64,000 nt of DNA, from assembly GCA_037127255.1 (NCBI GenBank), contig JBANSL010000013.1, positions 8,682,188 through 8,746,187 of the forward strand, written 5' to 3'. Shown here one piece after another: positions 44,539-53,048 of the stretch (positions within the stretch are counted from its first letter, which is position 1; every line of letters starts with the position of its first letter). The notes under the pieces are model-generated. The model was not told where the DNA came from and did no database searches. It saw only the letters and a list, made by a program, of their open reading frames with translations. The stretch is from Persicaria tinctoria (taxonomy: Eukaryota > Streptophyta > Magnoliopsida > Caryophyllales > Polygonaceae). The position numbers were made by a program, and so were the translations under genes.

Positions 44539-47500
44539 TGATATGAATCTCAATCTCAAATACTGATCTCAACTTTTATCTCAATCTCAAATCTCAACCT
44601 TTAACTCAATCTCAAATCTCGATCTTAATCTCAATATCAAATATTGATTTTAACCTCAATCTCAAATATTGATCTTAACCTCAATCTCAGTCTCAAATCT
44701 CAATCTTGCTCTCAATCTCAAATCTCAATCGTCAATCTCCAATCTCAAATCTCAACTTCATTCTCAAACCTCGAATATATCAACGTCCACACTCGTCCCA
44801 AATCCCAAATCTCAATCTACAATCTTCAATCTCAAATCTCGATCTCGGTCTCAATTAACCTCAAAGATCAATGTCCATATTGGTCTCAGATCTCAAATCC
44901 TAGTCTTGGTCTCAATCTCAATCTCAAACATCGATCTTGATCTTAATCTTAATCTCAATATCAATATCAAATCTTGATCTTGATCTTAATATTGATCTAG
45001 ATCTTAATATCAATATCAAATTTCAAATCACCATCTCAATCTCAAAATTCATATTAGCCTCAATCTCAAATATTGATGTTAATCTCGATCACAATCTCAA
45101 ATCTCAATCGCCAATCTCAAATCTCAACCTCAATCTCAAACCTCAAATATCAACGTCCATATTGGTCCCAAATCCCAAATCTCAAATATGAAATCTCAAA
45201 TGACAAATCCCAAATCTTAATCTTTGTCTCAATCTCCAATCAAAAATCTCAATCTCGATCTCAAACCTCAAATATCAATGTCCATATTGGTCTCAGATCT
45301 CAAATCCTAGTATTGGTCTCAATCTCAATCTCAAACCTCGATCTTGATCTTAACCTCAATCTCAATCTCAATCTCAGTCGTCAATCTCCAATCTCCAATC
45401 TCAAATCATAAATCTCAATTTCGATCTCAAACCTCAAATATCAATGTCCATATTGGTCTCAAACCTCAAATCTCAATCTTAATCTCAAATCTTGATCTCA
45501 ACCTCAACCTCAATCTCAATCTCAAATCTCAAATTTGGTCTCAAACTGAATTCTCGATCTCAATGACAATCTCAAATCTCGATCTCAACCTTTAACTCAA
45601 TCTTTAATCTCATTCTCGTATCAATTTGAAACATCGATCTTGATCTTAATCTCAATTCCAATCTCAATCTCAATATAAATATCAAATCTTGATCTCTATC
45701 TTAACTTAATATTGATCTCAATATCAAATCTTGATCTTAATCTCAAATCTCGATCTCAGTCTCAAACATAAAATTGGAAATTCATACTTAACTTATATAA
45801 AAAAAATCTAAATATAAAAACCAAAATCTTAATCTAAAACAAATACATATATAATAATATTTATATTATTTTCAATTATATTTTTAATTAAATCATTTTA
45901 TAAAACTCTAACAACTAAATATTTCTTTAAAAAAATTGTTCATTCATTACATAACGAATATCATTAATTTGCACCATTAATAATGTATAAAGTAATTCAA
46001 AATAATAACCTTAACTTGTTTGAAAACAGTATCATTAACATAGGTGATTAGTATTAAACTCAAATCAAGATGTGAAATGAGTGGTCAAAATAATTCATAA
46101 ACTATTAAATGCTATTTCAACATTCATAATACTTCAATAATAAAATTATAAGGTTGTGATTTTATTAAAAGATAAGGAAAAAAATGAGACCAATATTTAT
46201 ATTTTCAATCTCAATATAATTCTAATTCTCTTTGTCAATCAAATTCAAATTTAGGAGAAATTTTTATTAAAAGATAAGGAAAAAATGCACCCATTCATTC
46301 AGGCAACGAACATCGAAAACGTTTGTTGCCTCAAACAAAATTTAAAATGTCACAGGTGGGACTCTTAATTTAAGCAACAAACATAGATATTTGTTCGTCG
46401 CTAGAGTAAAGTGCATGCCAGCTAGCTTCTACGTTCAGGCAACGTACTTTACATTTGTTCGTTGCTTGAATCTTAACATTGTCATACATGCGTTAGAAGA
46501 TTCTTGTAATCAAGTTCCAGCAACGAACATTGGAAACTTGTTCGTTGCCTAAATACTCCCTAATTTTGGTCAACGTTTGACATTTTTTTAGGTGACCATT
46601 TACAATATGTTCGTTGCCTGAGTAGCATTCCAGCAACGAACATTTCCATTATGTTCGTTGCCTGAGTACTATCTATTTTTTGTCCCCCTTGACATTTGTT
46701 TAGGTAACCATTTTCAATATGTTCGTTGCCTGAGTGGATTCAGGCGACGAACATTGTTCTATGTTCGTTGCTTCAACCTCATCCAAAATAGGAGTTGCCT
46801 TGGGAATGTTTGGGGCAGGGCCGGCCCTGACCTTTTTAGGGCTATAGGCGGAAAAAAAATAGGTTACTTTACTACAAATTTAGTCACAAATTATATTTTT
46901 AAATAAATTATTTTAAAGTATAAATTTTAAACTTAATTTAACACTAGTAAACTTGAGTTCTATATATTTTCATCACTAATCAATGATTTGTAGTATACAT
47001 CTAATGTTATACATTGTCATTATATGATTCAAAACAACGATTTTATATCATTATACTTATTTAATTGAGGTTAATAGATTTCCCTATTAGTAATATAAAA
47101 AGAATGAGGGACTTTGCTAGTGATAAATAAAGTTCGAAAAGTATTTTTTATAATGTCTTCGTTTTTGGACGGTAATTAAAGTTAAACTTAACATGTAGCA
47201 ATATCAAAATTGGCCATACAAAATTACAAATAAAATCTTTTTTTACTAAAAAATCACCTTGTATTATTTGTAAAATCGAAATTAAGATAAGGTTATCTTG
47301 GACTATATATCCGTCAATTATTCACTTAGATTGAAGATTAAACAAGTTAACAAGTTATGTGACAAATATACATGTTTTGTTTATATCCTAATTAACATTA
47401 ATGAGTTTTTTTACTTATACATAATACAAAATATTTATAAACATATTACCTTAATTATATACATTATACATTTTTTTTACGGGGCCCTTACCGGATCGGG

Positions 47501-48109
47501 GCTCGAGGCGACGGCCTCTTTGGCCTATGCCCAAGGCCGGCCCTGGTTTGGGGCGACGATACGGACTTTGTCCGTTGCCCGAACCTGTTTCTAGCAACGA
47601 ACCTAAGCATGTTCGTTGCCTAACTTGCGCCATGGCATAGTGTGCATATGATCGCTTCTGGTATCGCTTTATTGCGCCTTGGAAAGTAATTACTAACACA
47701 AATGAAACATTTGCTGCTTCACAAGCTAATCCTTGTAAAGTACCGATTAGTGTGTTGCTGACTACTTGTGAACAAGATGATGGCGGTCCATACTGGGCAC
47801 TAGGTTCAGCGAAATCGGATTCTATATCTAAATTTCATTTCTACTGGCACTTCGCTGAGCTTGAATTGCTACGACTAAATGAAACTAGAGAGTTCAACAT
47901 TTTTGTGCCCTACGCTGGATACAAATCTGGACCTATAAGACCAAAATACTTGCAAGAAACCACCATAGTATCCCCTAGAATCTCAACTTCAGACGCTCTT
48001 ACTTTTATACTTCAGAAGACAAATGATTCCGACCGTTACCCTATCCTTAATGCTGTGGAATTGTACAGGGTTCTAGAGCTTCCTGCTTCACCAACAAATC
48101 AAGAAGATG
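29956..48109 (+). CDS. RLK exon 3 (malectin-like domain), split by CACTA-A
   Basis: The exon consists of 29956-29970 and then 47646-48109. Across the junction the family motif KDDAYDRFW is restored when one TGC target copy is removed. Downstream are the [18 protein letters not shown] and [12 protein letters not shown] blocks typical of the second malectin-like lobe. It ends GAAGATG|GTATTT. Confidence 0.92.
29971..30540. repeat. CACTA-A left TIR and subterminal repeats
   Basis: More than a dozen copies of TTCAGGCAACGAAC or its complement GTTCGTTGCCTGAA, often in inverted pairs about 10-20 bases apart. These are the expected binding sites of a TNPA-type protein. Confidence 0.88.
30707..30970 (-). 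pseudogene. CACTA-A coiled-coil protein tail (TNPA-like), one stop
   Basis: After an acceptor-like CTCTAG the minus strand encodes [16 protein letters not shown], a Glu/Lys/Ala coiled coil ([17 protein letters not shown], stop TAG at 30857-30859, [20 protein letters not shown]) and a tail ending TGA near 30707. Position next to the subterminal repeats and the C-terminal coiled coil fit the last exon of a CACTA accessory transposase. No upstream exons are recognised. Confidence 0.45.
31100..32132 (-). repeat. SIRE-C 3' LTR
   Basis: 1033 bases, direct repeat of 39735-40767, preceded on the minus strand by the AGGGGGAGAT polypurine tract (32133-32143). Confidence 0.93.
32133..32145 (-). promoter_or_regulatory. 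SIRE-C polypurine tract
   Basis: CAAGGGGGAGAT on the minus strand, adjacent to the 3' LTR and identical to the SIRE-A tract. A second G-run follows ORF3 (32357-32369) and a third overlaps the pol stop (34613-34625). Confidence 0.85.
32490..34145 (-). CDS. SIRE-C third ORF, intact, 551 residues
   Basis: Uninterrupted frame downstream of pol. Layout: basic Lys/Pro/Ala-rich N-terminus (residues 1-80); a long acidic Glu/Ala/Lys coiled coil (about 80-155); a Pro/Lys segment; a conserved globular domain (about 225-490, with [26 protein letters not shown] and LARAKYLLP); and a C-terminal coiled coil ([19 protein letters not shown]). The domain resembles what databases call putative plant transposon protein; that name is from memory and carries no function. 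No signal peptide or membrane helix. It lies about 480 bases after the pol stop and has its own ATG. The SIRE-A homologue has two stops. Confidence 0.85.
   Translation of the reverse strand: MAPKTKKVVTPKRLGATPKGRQATATSPTPEPAPQAIVPTVVQSTIAESTAIVPKSSQKRSAKKPLSAKQKGKRKILAEEVDEEEEEDDLDALLERDAAKEAEEEALRKKKADEEAELAKKLAEEEAERIRKDTEAEEDPEEEEEDVAGSGEDSGSEEEEEESPSPFPPPPTSPKKRKAPAAVKPPSPKRTRKGTVKSLVAHVKRAAPTVARRKNADPPAYIQVNQSLPSSWFQDAETAGKWVDEFRTRKISCSDFLDFEFFEALKLPCIELLKKSPAWTLLNLETVYYPQLTRLFYINLKAKNDTNGWSLESVVKGVRITLKSNDFADFLGLPTPIPPSEIHPSKENCIILARAKYLLPEASNSTSKQLTHSSLTLEAKIIFNIIVRCLLPRLNSGSLLTDNVMVLLYRILNGLDLDLANTILGTMAHARKARKGSPLPFATLFTPLFKASGIDVKNEEQLRHMGKFDSKGLEKIGITRSPQGTLSLATPSKAFLTAPAFDERMDNLELGLEEVRLDIKELQKEIMTEMSGISKMLEGLWTRLTDDAPDD
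34146..34612 (-). other. Spacer between pol and third ORF of SIRE-C
   Basis: AT-rich, without a frame, equivalent to 9527-9999 of SIRE-A. It contains a TCAAGGGTCTTGA near-palindrome around 34571. Confidence 0.4.
34624..37877 (-). pseudogene. pol: SIRE-C pol polyprotein (one stop, one frameshift)
   Basis: The frame starts at the ATG at 37877-37875, which overlaps the gag TGA (TGATG). The protease active site [13 protein letters not shown] is intact. A nonsense codon at 37442-37440 replaces the Trp seen at this point in SIRE-A, just before the integrase zinc region. The integrase core ([24 protein letters not shown]), RT with YVDD at about 35565-35576, and RNase H (SDADFAG, STAEAEY) are present. 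A 1-base deletion near 35352 separates RT from the connection and RNase H region. Together these breaks prevent polyprotein synthesis. Confidence 0.92.
37877..39676 (-). pseudogene. gag: SIRE-C gag (one internal stop)
   Basis: A 599-codon frame from the ATG at 39676, with a TAA at 39559-39557 (codon 40; CAA, Gln, in SIRE-A). The rest is open: capsid region, Asp/Glu-rich stretch, zinc knuckle [14 protein letters not shown], long coiled coil, and second knuckle [14 protein letters not shown]. It ends TGA at 37879-37877. Starting annotation at the internal Met at 39304 would miss the N-terminal 124 codons. Confidence 0.9.
39721..39732 (-). promoter_or_regulatory. SIRE-C primer binding site
   Basis: TGGTATCAGAGC on the minus strand, two bases inside the 5' LTR; complementary to initiator tRNA-Met. 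Confidence 0.9.
39735..40767 (-). repeat. SIRE-C 5' LTR
   Basis: 1033-base direct repeat of 31100-32132. It contains several TCAAAGSCTTTGA palindromes (for example near 40278 and 40722). Confidence 0.93.
40773..42070. other. CACTA-A interior, no recognised gene
   Basis: AT-rich DNA with recurring AACAAGTGCATATAA phrases (40970-41120) and short minus-strand frames at 41137-41319 and 41778-42014 that show no domain. Could contain exons of the element's own gene, but nothing can be named. Confidence 0.35.
42072..42734 (-). other. GC-rich, gene-like block in CACTA-A, unrecognised
   Basis: Overlapping minus-strand frames rich in Ser, Pro and Arg in sequence clearly more GC-rich than its surroundings. 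This may be the 5' leader and first exon of the CACTA-A transcript or a captured host fragment. At 42660-42770 a 60-base motif (AGCGGGAATKATACCGCC) is repeated in tandem. Confidence 0.25.
42794..43144 (+). mobile_element. Candidate short non-autonomous Helitron
   Basis: The left end is TCTATATGTATATTTTTT after an A. The right end has the small hairpin GCACA-G-TGTGC, then GGGCACTAATCTAGT, followed by T. 5'-TC, a 3' hairpin about 10 bases before CTAGT, and insertion between A and T are Helitron hallmarks. The 351-base interior is AT-rich and non-coding. The right end is the stronger evidence. Confidence 0.5.
43251..44345 (-). mobile_element. LINE-like non-autonomous element
   Basis: On the minus strand the sequence ends in TATCTTGCTTACAAAAAAAAA, nearly the same 3' end as the LINE at 49307-50820 (TATCTTGCTTAAAAAAAAA). 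The opposite end is GC-rich, with AACGCTCTCTCTTTAGAGAG, typical of LINE 5' leaders. No RT is present between them, so it would be an internally deleted copy. Target duplications were not found, and the 5' limit is approximate. Confidence 0.45.
44445..44536. repeat. (AT)n microsatellite
   Basis: About 92 bases of AT dinucleotides directly beside the ATCTCA satellite. Confidence 0.97.
44541..45770. repeat. ATCTCA hexanucleotide-type satellite with higher-order units
   Basis: About 1.2 kb built from ATCTCA, AATCTC and CAAATCTC steps. A longer motif, AATATCAAYGTCCATATTGG followed by TCYCA, recurs near 44778, 44868, 45148, 45274 and 45438, so hexamers are organised into larger repeats of roughly 90-280 bases. 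The long plus-strand frames here encode only simple Ile/Ser/Asn/Leu repeats and are not genes. Confidence 0.93.
45771..46289. other. AT-rich CACTA-A interior
   Basis: Very AT-rich, no frame or repeat of note. Confidence 0.4.
46290..47642. repeat. CACTA-A right subterminal repeats and TIR
   Basis: Many CAACGAACAT...ATGTTCGTTGCCTGA inverted pairs (46300-46790 and 47550-47624), interrupted by a hAT MITE, ending TTGCGCCATGGCATAGTG. Confidence 0.88.
46816..47545. mobile_element. hAT-type MITE in CACTA-A
   Basis: 730 bases with inverted ends CAGGGCCGGCC (left CAGGGCCGGCCCTGA; right AAGGCCGGCCCTG) and a perfect 8-base target duplication GTTTGGGG (46808-46815, 47546-47553), both typical of hAT elements. 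AT-rich interior with no transposase. Confidence 0.92.
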
Positions 48110-48203
48110 GTATTTTCGATCACCCTTGCTTTTAAATCGTTCTTACTTTCTTCAAGTGATCGATACACTGATTTATGTATTTCTTCTCAATCAATGTGTT
48201 CAG

Positions 48204-48342
48204 TTGATTCCATCACTGCAATTAAGGATGGTTATGTAATACCGAAGATTTGGCAAGGAGACCCATGTCTTCCAAAAGATTATCAATGGGACGGTCTAAA
48301 CTGTAGCTATGATGGCATCAATCCTCCAAGAGTAATCTCCTT
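48204..48342 (+). CDS. RLK exon 4: linker to LRRs
   Basis: Encodes DSITAIKDGY and WQGDPCLPKDYQWDGLNCSY, the conserved segment between the malectin-like domain and the LRRs in this kinase family. Acceptor TTCAG, donor GTGAGT. Confidence 0.93.
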
Positions 48343-48426
48343 GTGAGTGTGTGGGCCTGTGTATCTTCTAAATTTAAGTATTATTATACTTGTGTTTGAT
48401 TTTTTGAATATCCTCATGAAAAGCAG

Positions 48427-48498
48427 GAGTTTGAGTTCAACTAATCTGACACGAGGGATCCCGCCTTCTCTATCCAAACTCACATCTCTAGAGTACAT
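48427..48498 (+). CDS. RLK exon 5: LRR 1 (72 bases)
   Basis: A 72-base phase-preserving LRR exon (SSTNLTRGIPPSLSKLTSLE), flanked by GCAG and GTAAGT. The 72-base LRR exon is characteristic of this family. Confidence 0.93.
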
Positions 48499-48772
48499 GT
48501 AAGTTTCATGTATATATTTCATTATGTGGATGGTATTTGTTATTAAAAATGCTATATTATACTCCGATCTAAAACATAGGCATTTGACTTTCAAACACTT
48601 AATCCACGAGGTTTGACTTTTTTCACAAGGTGTCAAGTTTTTTAAGAATTTTGCATGGTAACCATGATCTTTCGACCATTTTCTCGTGGTAGGCAAGAGA
48701 TTTAGACAAATTTCTTATGTTAACCAAATTGGTTAAAAATCTTTTAGGATTTAGGTAAAATTACAAGATAAT

Positions 48773-48774
<2 letters not shown>

Positions 48775-48865
<91 letters not shown>
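48775..48865. repeat. (AT)n microsatellite
   Basis: About 90 bases of AT dinucleotides in RLK intron 5. Confidence 0.97.
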
Positions 48866-48868
<3 letters not shown>

Positions 48869-49306
48869 TGCACACAACCACCCAATTTTGGTTTTTTATT
48901 TTTTAAAAACTAACCACAACCATTCAATTGTTTTATAGTGCTCCATATTAGTTGCATGATAAATGAGTAATACAAAACAAAAAAATGGTAGTATTTTAAA
49001 AAAAACACTTTAAAATTTAGACAAGGTATACATAATCACCCAATTTAGTTGGTTGTTTTCAAAGAATCATTAATATTAATACTTCTAATAGTTTAAAAAA
49101 TTGCAAAATAGATATATAATACAAAGTTTAGTTTAACCAAAATATTTTAGGATATTTTAGAACAAATATGATTGAATAATTAATTTATGGATTTGATAAT
49201 AAAGGTGATTTCTTCCACTTTCATAATTTATATTATAACAAAATACTTTTCTAATATGGATTATTTTGCATAATTTGTAGACTTATGTATGTAGCTCATT
49301 TAACAA

Positions 49307-50820
49307 GAATTTGTCCGCGATTTCAACACTTGTTTAAGAGCATCTTCGAATTATGCTCCGAATTTTTCTCCAGATCGAGCGGTTATCCCAGCGCTGGTTA
49401 CTCAGGCTGACAATGATATGCTATCTGCTCCTGTTACAAACAATGAGATAAAAGCGGCTGTTTTTGCTATGAGCCTAGACAAGGCTCCGGGCCCTGACGG
49501 CTTCCCAGCCGGTTTCTACCAAAAGTTCTGGCCCACTGTGGGCCCTTCTGTAACGAAGGCCATAAAGGGTTTTTTCACCAGTGGTAGGTTACTACGTCAG
49601 ACGAACCATACTTTTATCACGCTGTTACCAAAATGTGATGTGACGACCGCAGTAAACCACTACAGACCAATCAGCTTATGCTCTACAATCTATAAAATCA
49701 TAGCTAAAGTAATTTCAGCACGGTTAACGAAAATCTTTTACAAGCTTATACACCCCCAACAGGGAGCTTTCACAAAAGGGAGAGCTATTCAGGACAATAT
49801 TCTGATTGCTCATGAAGCTTTACATTCGTTTCGAATGAAGAAAGGCAAAACGGGCATGGTTGCCCTTAAGCTTGACATGGAAAAGGCATACGACCGCATT
49901 GAATGGCCGTTTCTGTTCCAAGTTTTATCCAAGTACGGGTTCAATGATCTATTTATTAACAAAATAAAAGAATGTGTTTCAACAGTATCCTACTCGATCC
50001 TTGTTAATGATGAACCAACCACGGTTTTTCAACCCACTAGAGGTTTAAGACAAGGAGACCCACTCTCCCCCTTTCTCTTTATCCTAGCCTCTGAGGTACT
50101 AGAACGTACACTGCACAACCAAGGGCTTGCTAGTAAGGACCTTGGCATTTCTTTTGGTCGTCCAGGTATCAAGATTCCTTTTCTAGCGTTTGCTGATGAT
50201 ATTCTCATTTTCTGCAAAGCCTCCCAATCGGCATGTACTTCTGTACTGTCTATCTTAGACATATACTGTCTAATTTCAAGACAAAAGGTAAATCTGCATA
50301 AATCCAGCTTCCAAGCATCTCCAAACACAACTGCTGCCGCAATAGCTTCGACTATTGCCGTACTTGGTATTCCCCAAGCTAACAATTTTGACAAATATTT
50401 GGGTTGCCCTGTAGTCAACGTCAGGACCAATAGGGATACCTTCGCTGATGTGGTCCTCAAGACCAAAAACCAGATCACAAAATGGAAAGCCTCCAACCTT
50501 TCTGCCGAAGGGCGTCGGGTGCTTATCAAAGCAAATTTGAGTGCCAAACCAATTTTTCTTATGCAAGCTTTCCTGTCTACACTTCTGATCGAAGGAGACA
50601 ATCTTTTGGTGATAAAAGTACTTTATTCATGTTGCTACTCATCATATTTTCAGGGAATCGAATGTTGTGGTTGACTACCTTGCGCGTAGTGCCCATGTCT
50701 CCCCTGCCGACGTTTTTTGTGAGGATGATCCAGAACTGCGAGTTCTCGTCCGGAAGGATGCGCTAGGAAGGGCCTCTACTGCGGCCGACCCGACCTAAAC
50801 TTTATCTTGCTTAAAAAAAA
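49307..50820 (+). mobile_element. 5'-truncated, internally deleted LINE in RLK intron 5
   Basis: Flanked by an 18-base direct repeat ATGTAGCTCATTTAACAA (49289-49306 and 50821-50838) and ending in a short A-run: the signature of target-primed reverse transcription. Encodes part of an L1-type reverse transcriptase. The 5' end is missing. Confidence 0.94.
49343..50798 (+). pseudogene. LINE reverse transcriptase fused by deletion to RNase H tail
   Basis: RT with DKAPGPDGFPAGFYQKFW, HYRPISLC, KLDMEKAYDRIEW, RGLRQGDPLSPFLFI and FADDILIF (the LINE variant of YADD). After AFLSTL (about 50582) the frame jumps to IEGDNLLVI, an RNase H segment, so a large internal part is deleted. A frameshift near 50615 then leads to FRESNVVVDYLARSAHV and the terminal stop TAA at 50796-50798. 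Cannot make an active protein. Confidence 0.92.
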
Positions 50821-51650
50821 ATGTAGCTCATTTAACAATTTTAACCATTGAAATTGAAAGGGTCATGTTGATTCTTTAAAAACTAAAACCCAAATTTGGA
50901 TGGTTTCACATAATTTTTTTTAAAAAAAAATTAGGTGGTTTTTTATAATTCACACATTTTTTTATGTAAATAATTCTTAATTCAGACGTATTAGCTTTAA
51001 CAAATCAAATCAGATGTTTTCACGTCATTTTTTCAATGGTTACACCAAAATTGAGTGATTATGTCAAAGAATTATAATATATTTGTTATTTTATACAATA
51101 TCTATATGATTTTTAATAAATTTGGCTATCATACGAAATTGGTCAAAACCTCGTGGTTATTATGCGAAAAAGCCAAATCTTGTGGTTACTAGGAGAAATT
51201 TCTGTCAAAAATAACTTCTTATTATTCGGTGGTATTAGACGATTATTCGTTGGAATGAAATTATTTGTTGGTATTGATGATTATTCGTTGGAAAGAAATT
51301 AACATTTTTAACATTTTTTTTATCGATGAATATTGTAGACGAATAATCATGTAAAAATAGTTGAATAATCATAAGAAAACAAATGAATCGTTTCTACGCA
51401 CATCATAAGGGTGTTGTGTACGCCCGAACCAAACTCTCTCTCTCTATAAGCTAGTTTGCCTTACAATAATTATACTGGAGATCTATCACCCTCTCTATCC
51501 AAATCTAATATCGTTAAAGTACTTGCAAGTTTCGTACTTCGTTTTCTGCCTAGAGGATAAACAACAAATTTTAATTTTGATGTTTTTATCTAGTACTCCA
51601 TACTGTGTAAGATTGTTCTAATGTATACTGCGAATTTGAATTTGCTTCAG

Positions 51651-51722
51651 GAATCTATCCAACAACGTATTTACAGGGAAGATACCGGAATTTTTAACAT
51701 ATTTGCCCTCACTGAAAGTCAT
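51651..51722 (+). CDS. RLK exon 6: LRR 2 (72 bases)
   Basis: A 72-base LRR exon (NLSNNVFTGKIPEFLTYLPS) with TTCAG acceptor and GTAAGA donor. The intron before it (48499-51650) contains the LINE. Confidence 0.93.
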
Positions 51723-51983
51723 GTAAGATTGTTGTTATATTTTATATAATTTTTTTTATTAATTACGAAGTATTATTTTTATAAAGTGTGGATGAAGTTA
51801 GGGTCTTCCCGAGATCTCAAGGCCTTGGAAAATTAGCAAGGTAGTGATCAATATATATATCACAAATTTGAATCCCCTCCTCCTATAAATGGCTTAAGTG
51901 CATACTTATGGAAAAAAACATTAAACATTATAAATTATTTTTTATATATAAAAAAATAGTCCCTTGTTAAATGTCATGTAAGA

Positions 51984-52230
51984 TGACAACAACAACAATC
52001 CCGATATGTATCACTATAAGTAGGGTCGGAGGGATTAAATTATATAAACCATTTTCTCGACTAGATCGAGTGGGTTACGTTTCGAAGGAGTGGGTACCTT
52101 CGTTCAGATCTTCCAATCCAAGTATAGGTCGAAATGTCGAATATTTCAAACATAGTGTTAGAGTGTAAAGAGGGATTTCGAACTCAAAGTCGTGCTAAGT
52201 CCATTGGGGACCCGGTGTTCACACACATTT
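51984..52230 (-). mobile_element. Probable tRNA-derived SINE
   Basis: Minus strand: a B-box-like GAGTTCGAAATCCC at about 52170-52185, a body with GACCCTACTTATAGTGATAC, and a 3' (TTG)n tail at 51986-51998. A (TTG)n tail and this body layout are typical of TS-type SINEs of asterid plants. The A box and target duplication are not clear. Confidence 0.5.
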
Positions 52231-52586
52231 ACCTGTCCTATATTCTAAGTCGCGGAAAGAATTTAGTTTCAAACCAGACAACAATATAAATTCGATATAA
52301 GGTGTCACTGCGGAGCCGGGTCAAAACAAGAATATTACAAGTTTAAATCTCAAAATACCGGAGTCCATAGTTAGTCTCTCCATGTGCGCCCATAAAAAAA
52401 CCTCGTCACATCTGCACTCAAAAGCATGCATTTATACCTAAAGAGAAGAACAGGGAAAGGAGTCAAGTCGAGTCACGCATGCGGTACCGAAACTCCTCGC
52501 TAAGGCTGCATAATATGCACTAATCCTAATAAAGATGCTTCTAATGCAGTACTGGCCGGAATCTTAACAATCAAGCATGCTGGCAG

Positions 52587-53048
52587 TTTATAATATATAT
52601 ATATAGTGTATGGATCATTTGTGCACAACCCTTAGGGTGTGCATTGTGCACAAATATTATTCGGTGAAATGTGAAACATTGTTCGGTGAAATGTGAAGCA
52701 TTATTCGGTGAAATGTGAATATTGTTTAGGGGAATGTGAAACATTATTTGGTGAAATTTGAAACATTTCGTATAAATTGTAAGTATTGTTTAGGGAATTG
52801 AGGTTTCTTTTATTTGAAATGGATGAATAAAAAAACTAAACATTATTCGGTAGAATGTTACAAATTATTCAATAGAATTGTGACGTTTTCATCTGAATTG
52901 AACGGAAAAAAAAACATAATAGTATTTGGTAAAATGTTTCACATTTCACCGAATAATGCTTCAAATTTCACCGAATAATGTTTCACATTTCACCGAATAA
53001 TATTTGTGCACAGTACACACCTGAACCACACCCTATATAAATACTATA
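52587..53048. mobile_element. Foldback MITE with GGTGAAATGTGAAACATT repeats
   Basis: The left part (TTGTGCACAA, then CACAAATATTATTCGGTGAA) returns inverted at the right (TTCACCGAATAATATTTGTG, then CACACC...CTATA). ATTATTCGGTGAAATGTGAA is also repeated in tandem three times on the left side. No coding content. Outer limits are approximate. Confidence 0.65.

Larger units (their letters stand above)
29971..47642. mobile_element. CACTA-A: CACTA (En/Spm) transposon in RLK exon 3
   Basis: Perfect 18-base terminal inverted repeats, CACTATGCCATGGCGCAA (29971-29988) and its complement (47625-47642), with a 3-base target duplication TGC (29968-29970, 47643-47645). Both ends carry dense head-to-head copies of TTCAGGCAACGAAC. 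Total 17.7 kb, of which 9.67 kb is the later SIRE-C insertion and 0.74 kb a hAT MITE. Only a transposase-like tail is recognised, so it is probably non-autonomous. It splits an RLK codon, and the empty site restores the family motif. Confidence 0.95.
48580..51215. mobile_element. Candidate degenerate TIR element in RLK intron 5
   Basis: Sequence near 48600-48740 (CCACGAGGTTTGAC, GTGGTAGGCAAGA, TTTCTTATGTTAACCAAATT) recurs inverted near 51110-51215 (TCATACGAAATTGGTCAAAA, CCTCGTGGTTATTATGCG). This suggests a Mutator-like or foldback element that later received the LINE. No target duplication was established. Confidence 0.35.

Noticed and set aside
44644..45595. Several overlapping plus-strand frames of 80-112 codons
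   Set aside because: They translate the ATCTCA satellite into simple Ile/Ser/Asn/Leu repeats; no start context or domain.
47298..47594. 98-codon plus-strand frame
   Set aside because: Lies inside the AT-rich hAT MITE and crosses its end; no domain.
29971..47642. Splicing out of CACTA-A in the same way as CACTA-B
   Set aside because: The terminal GGCATAG could act as an acceptor, but joining it to the exon 2 donor shifts the reading frame, and the flanking sequence is not pyrimidine-rich.
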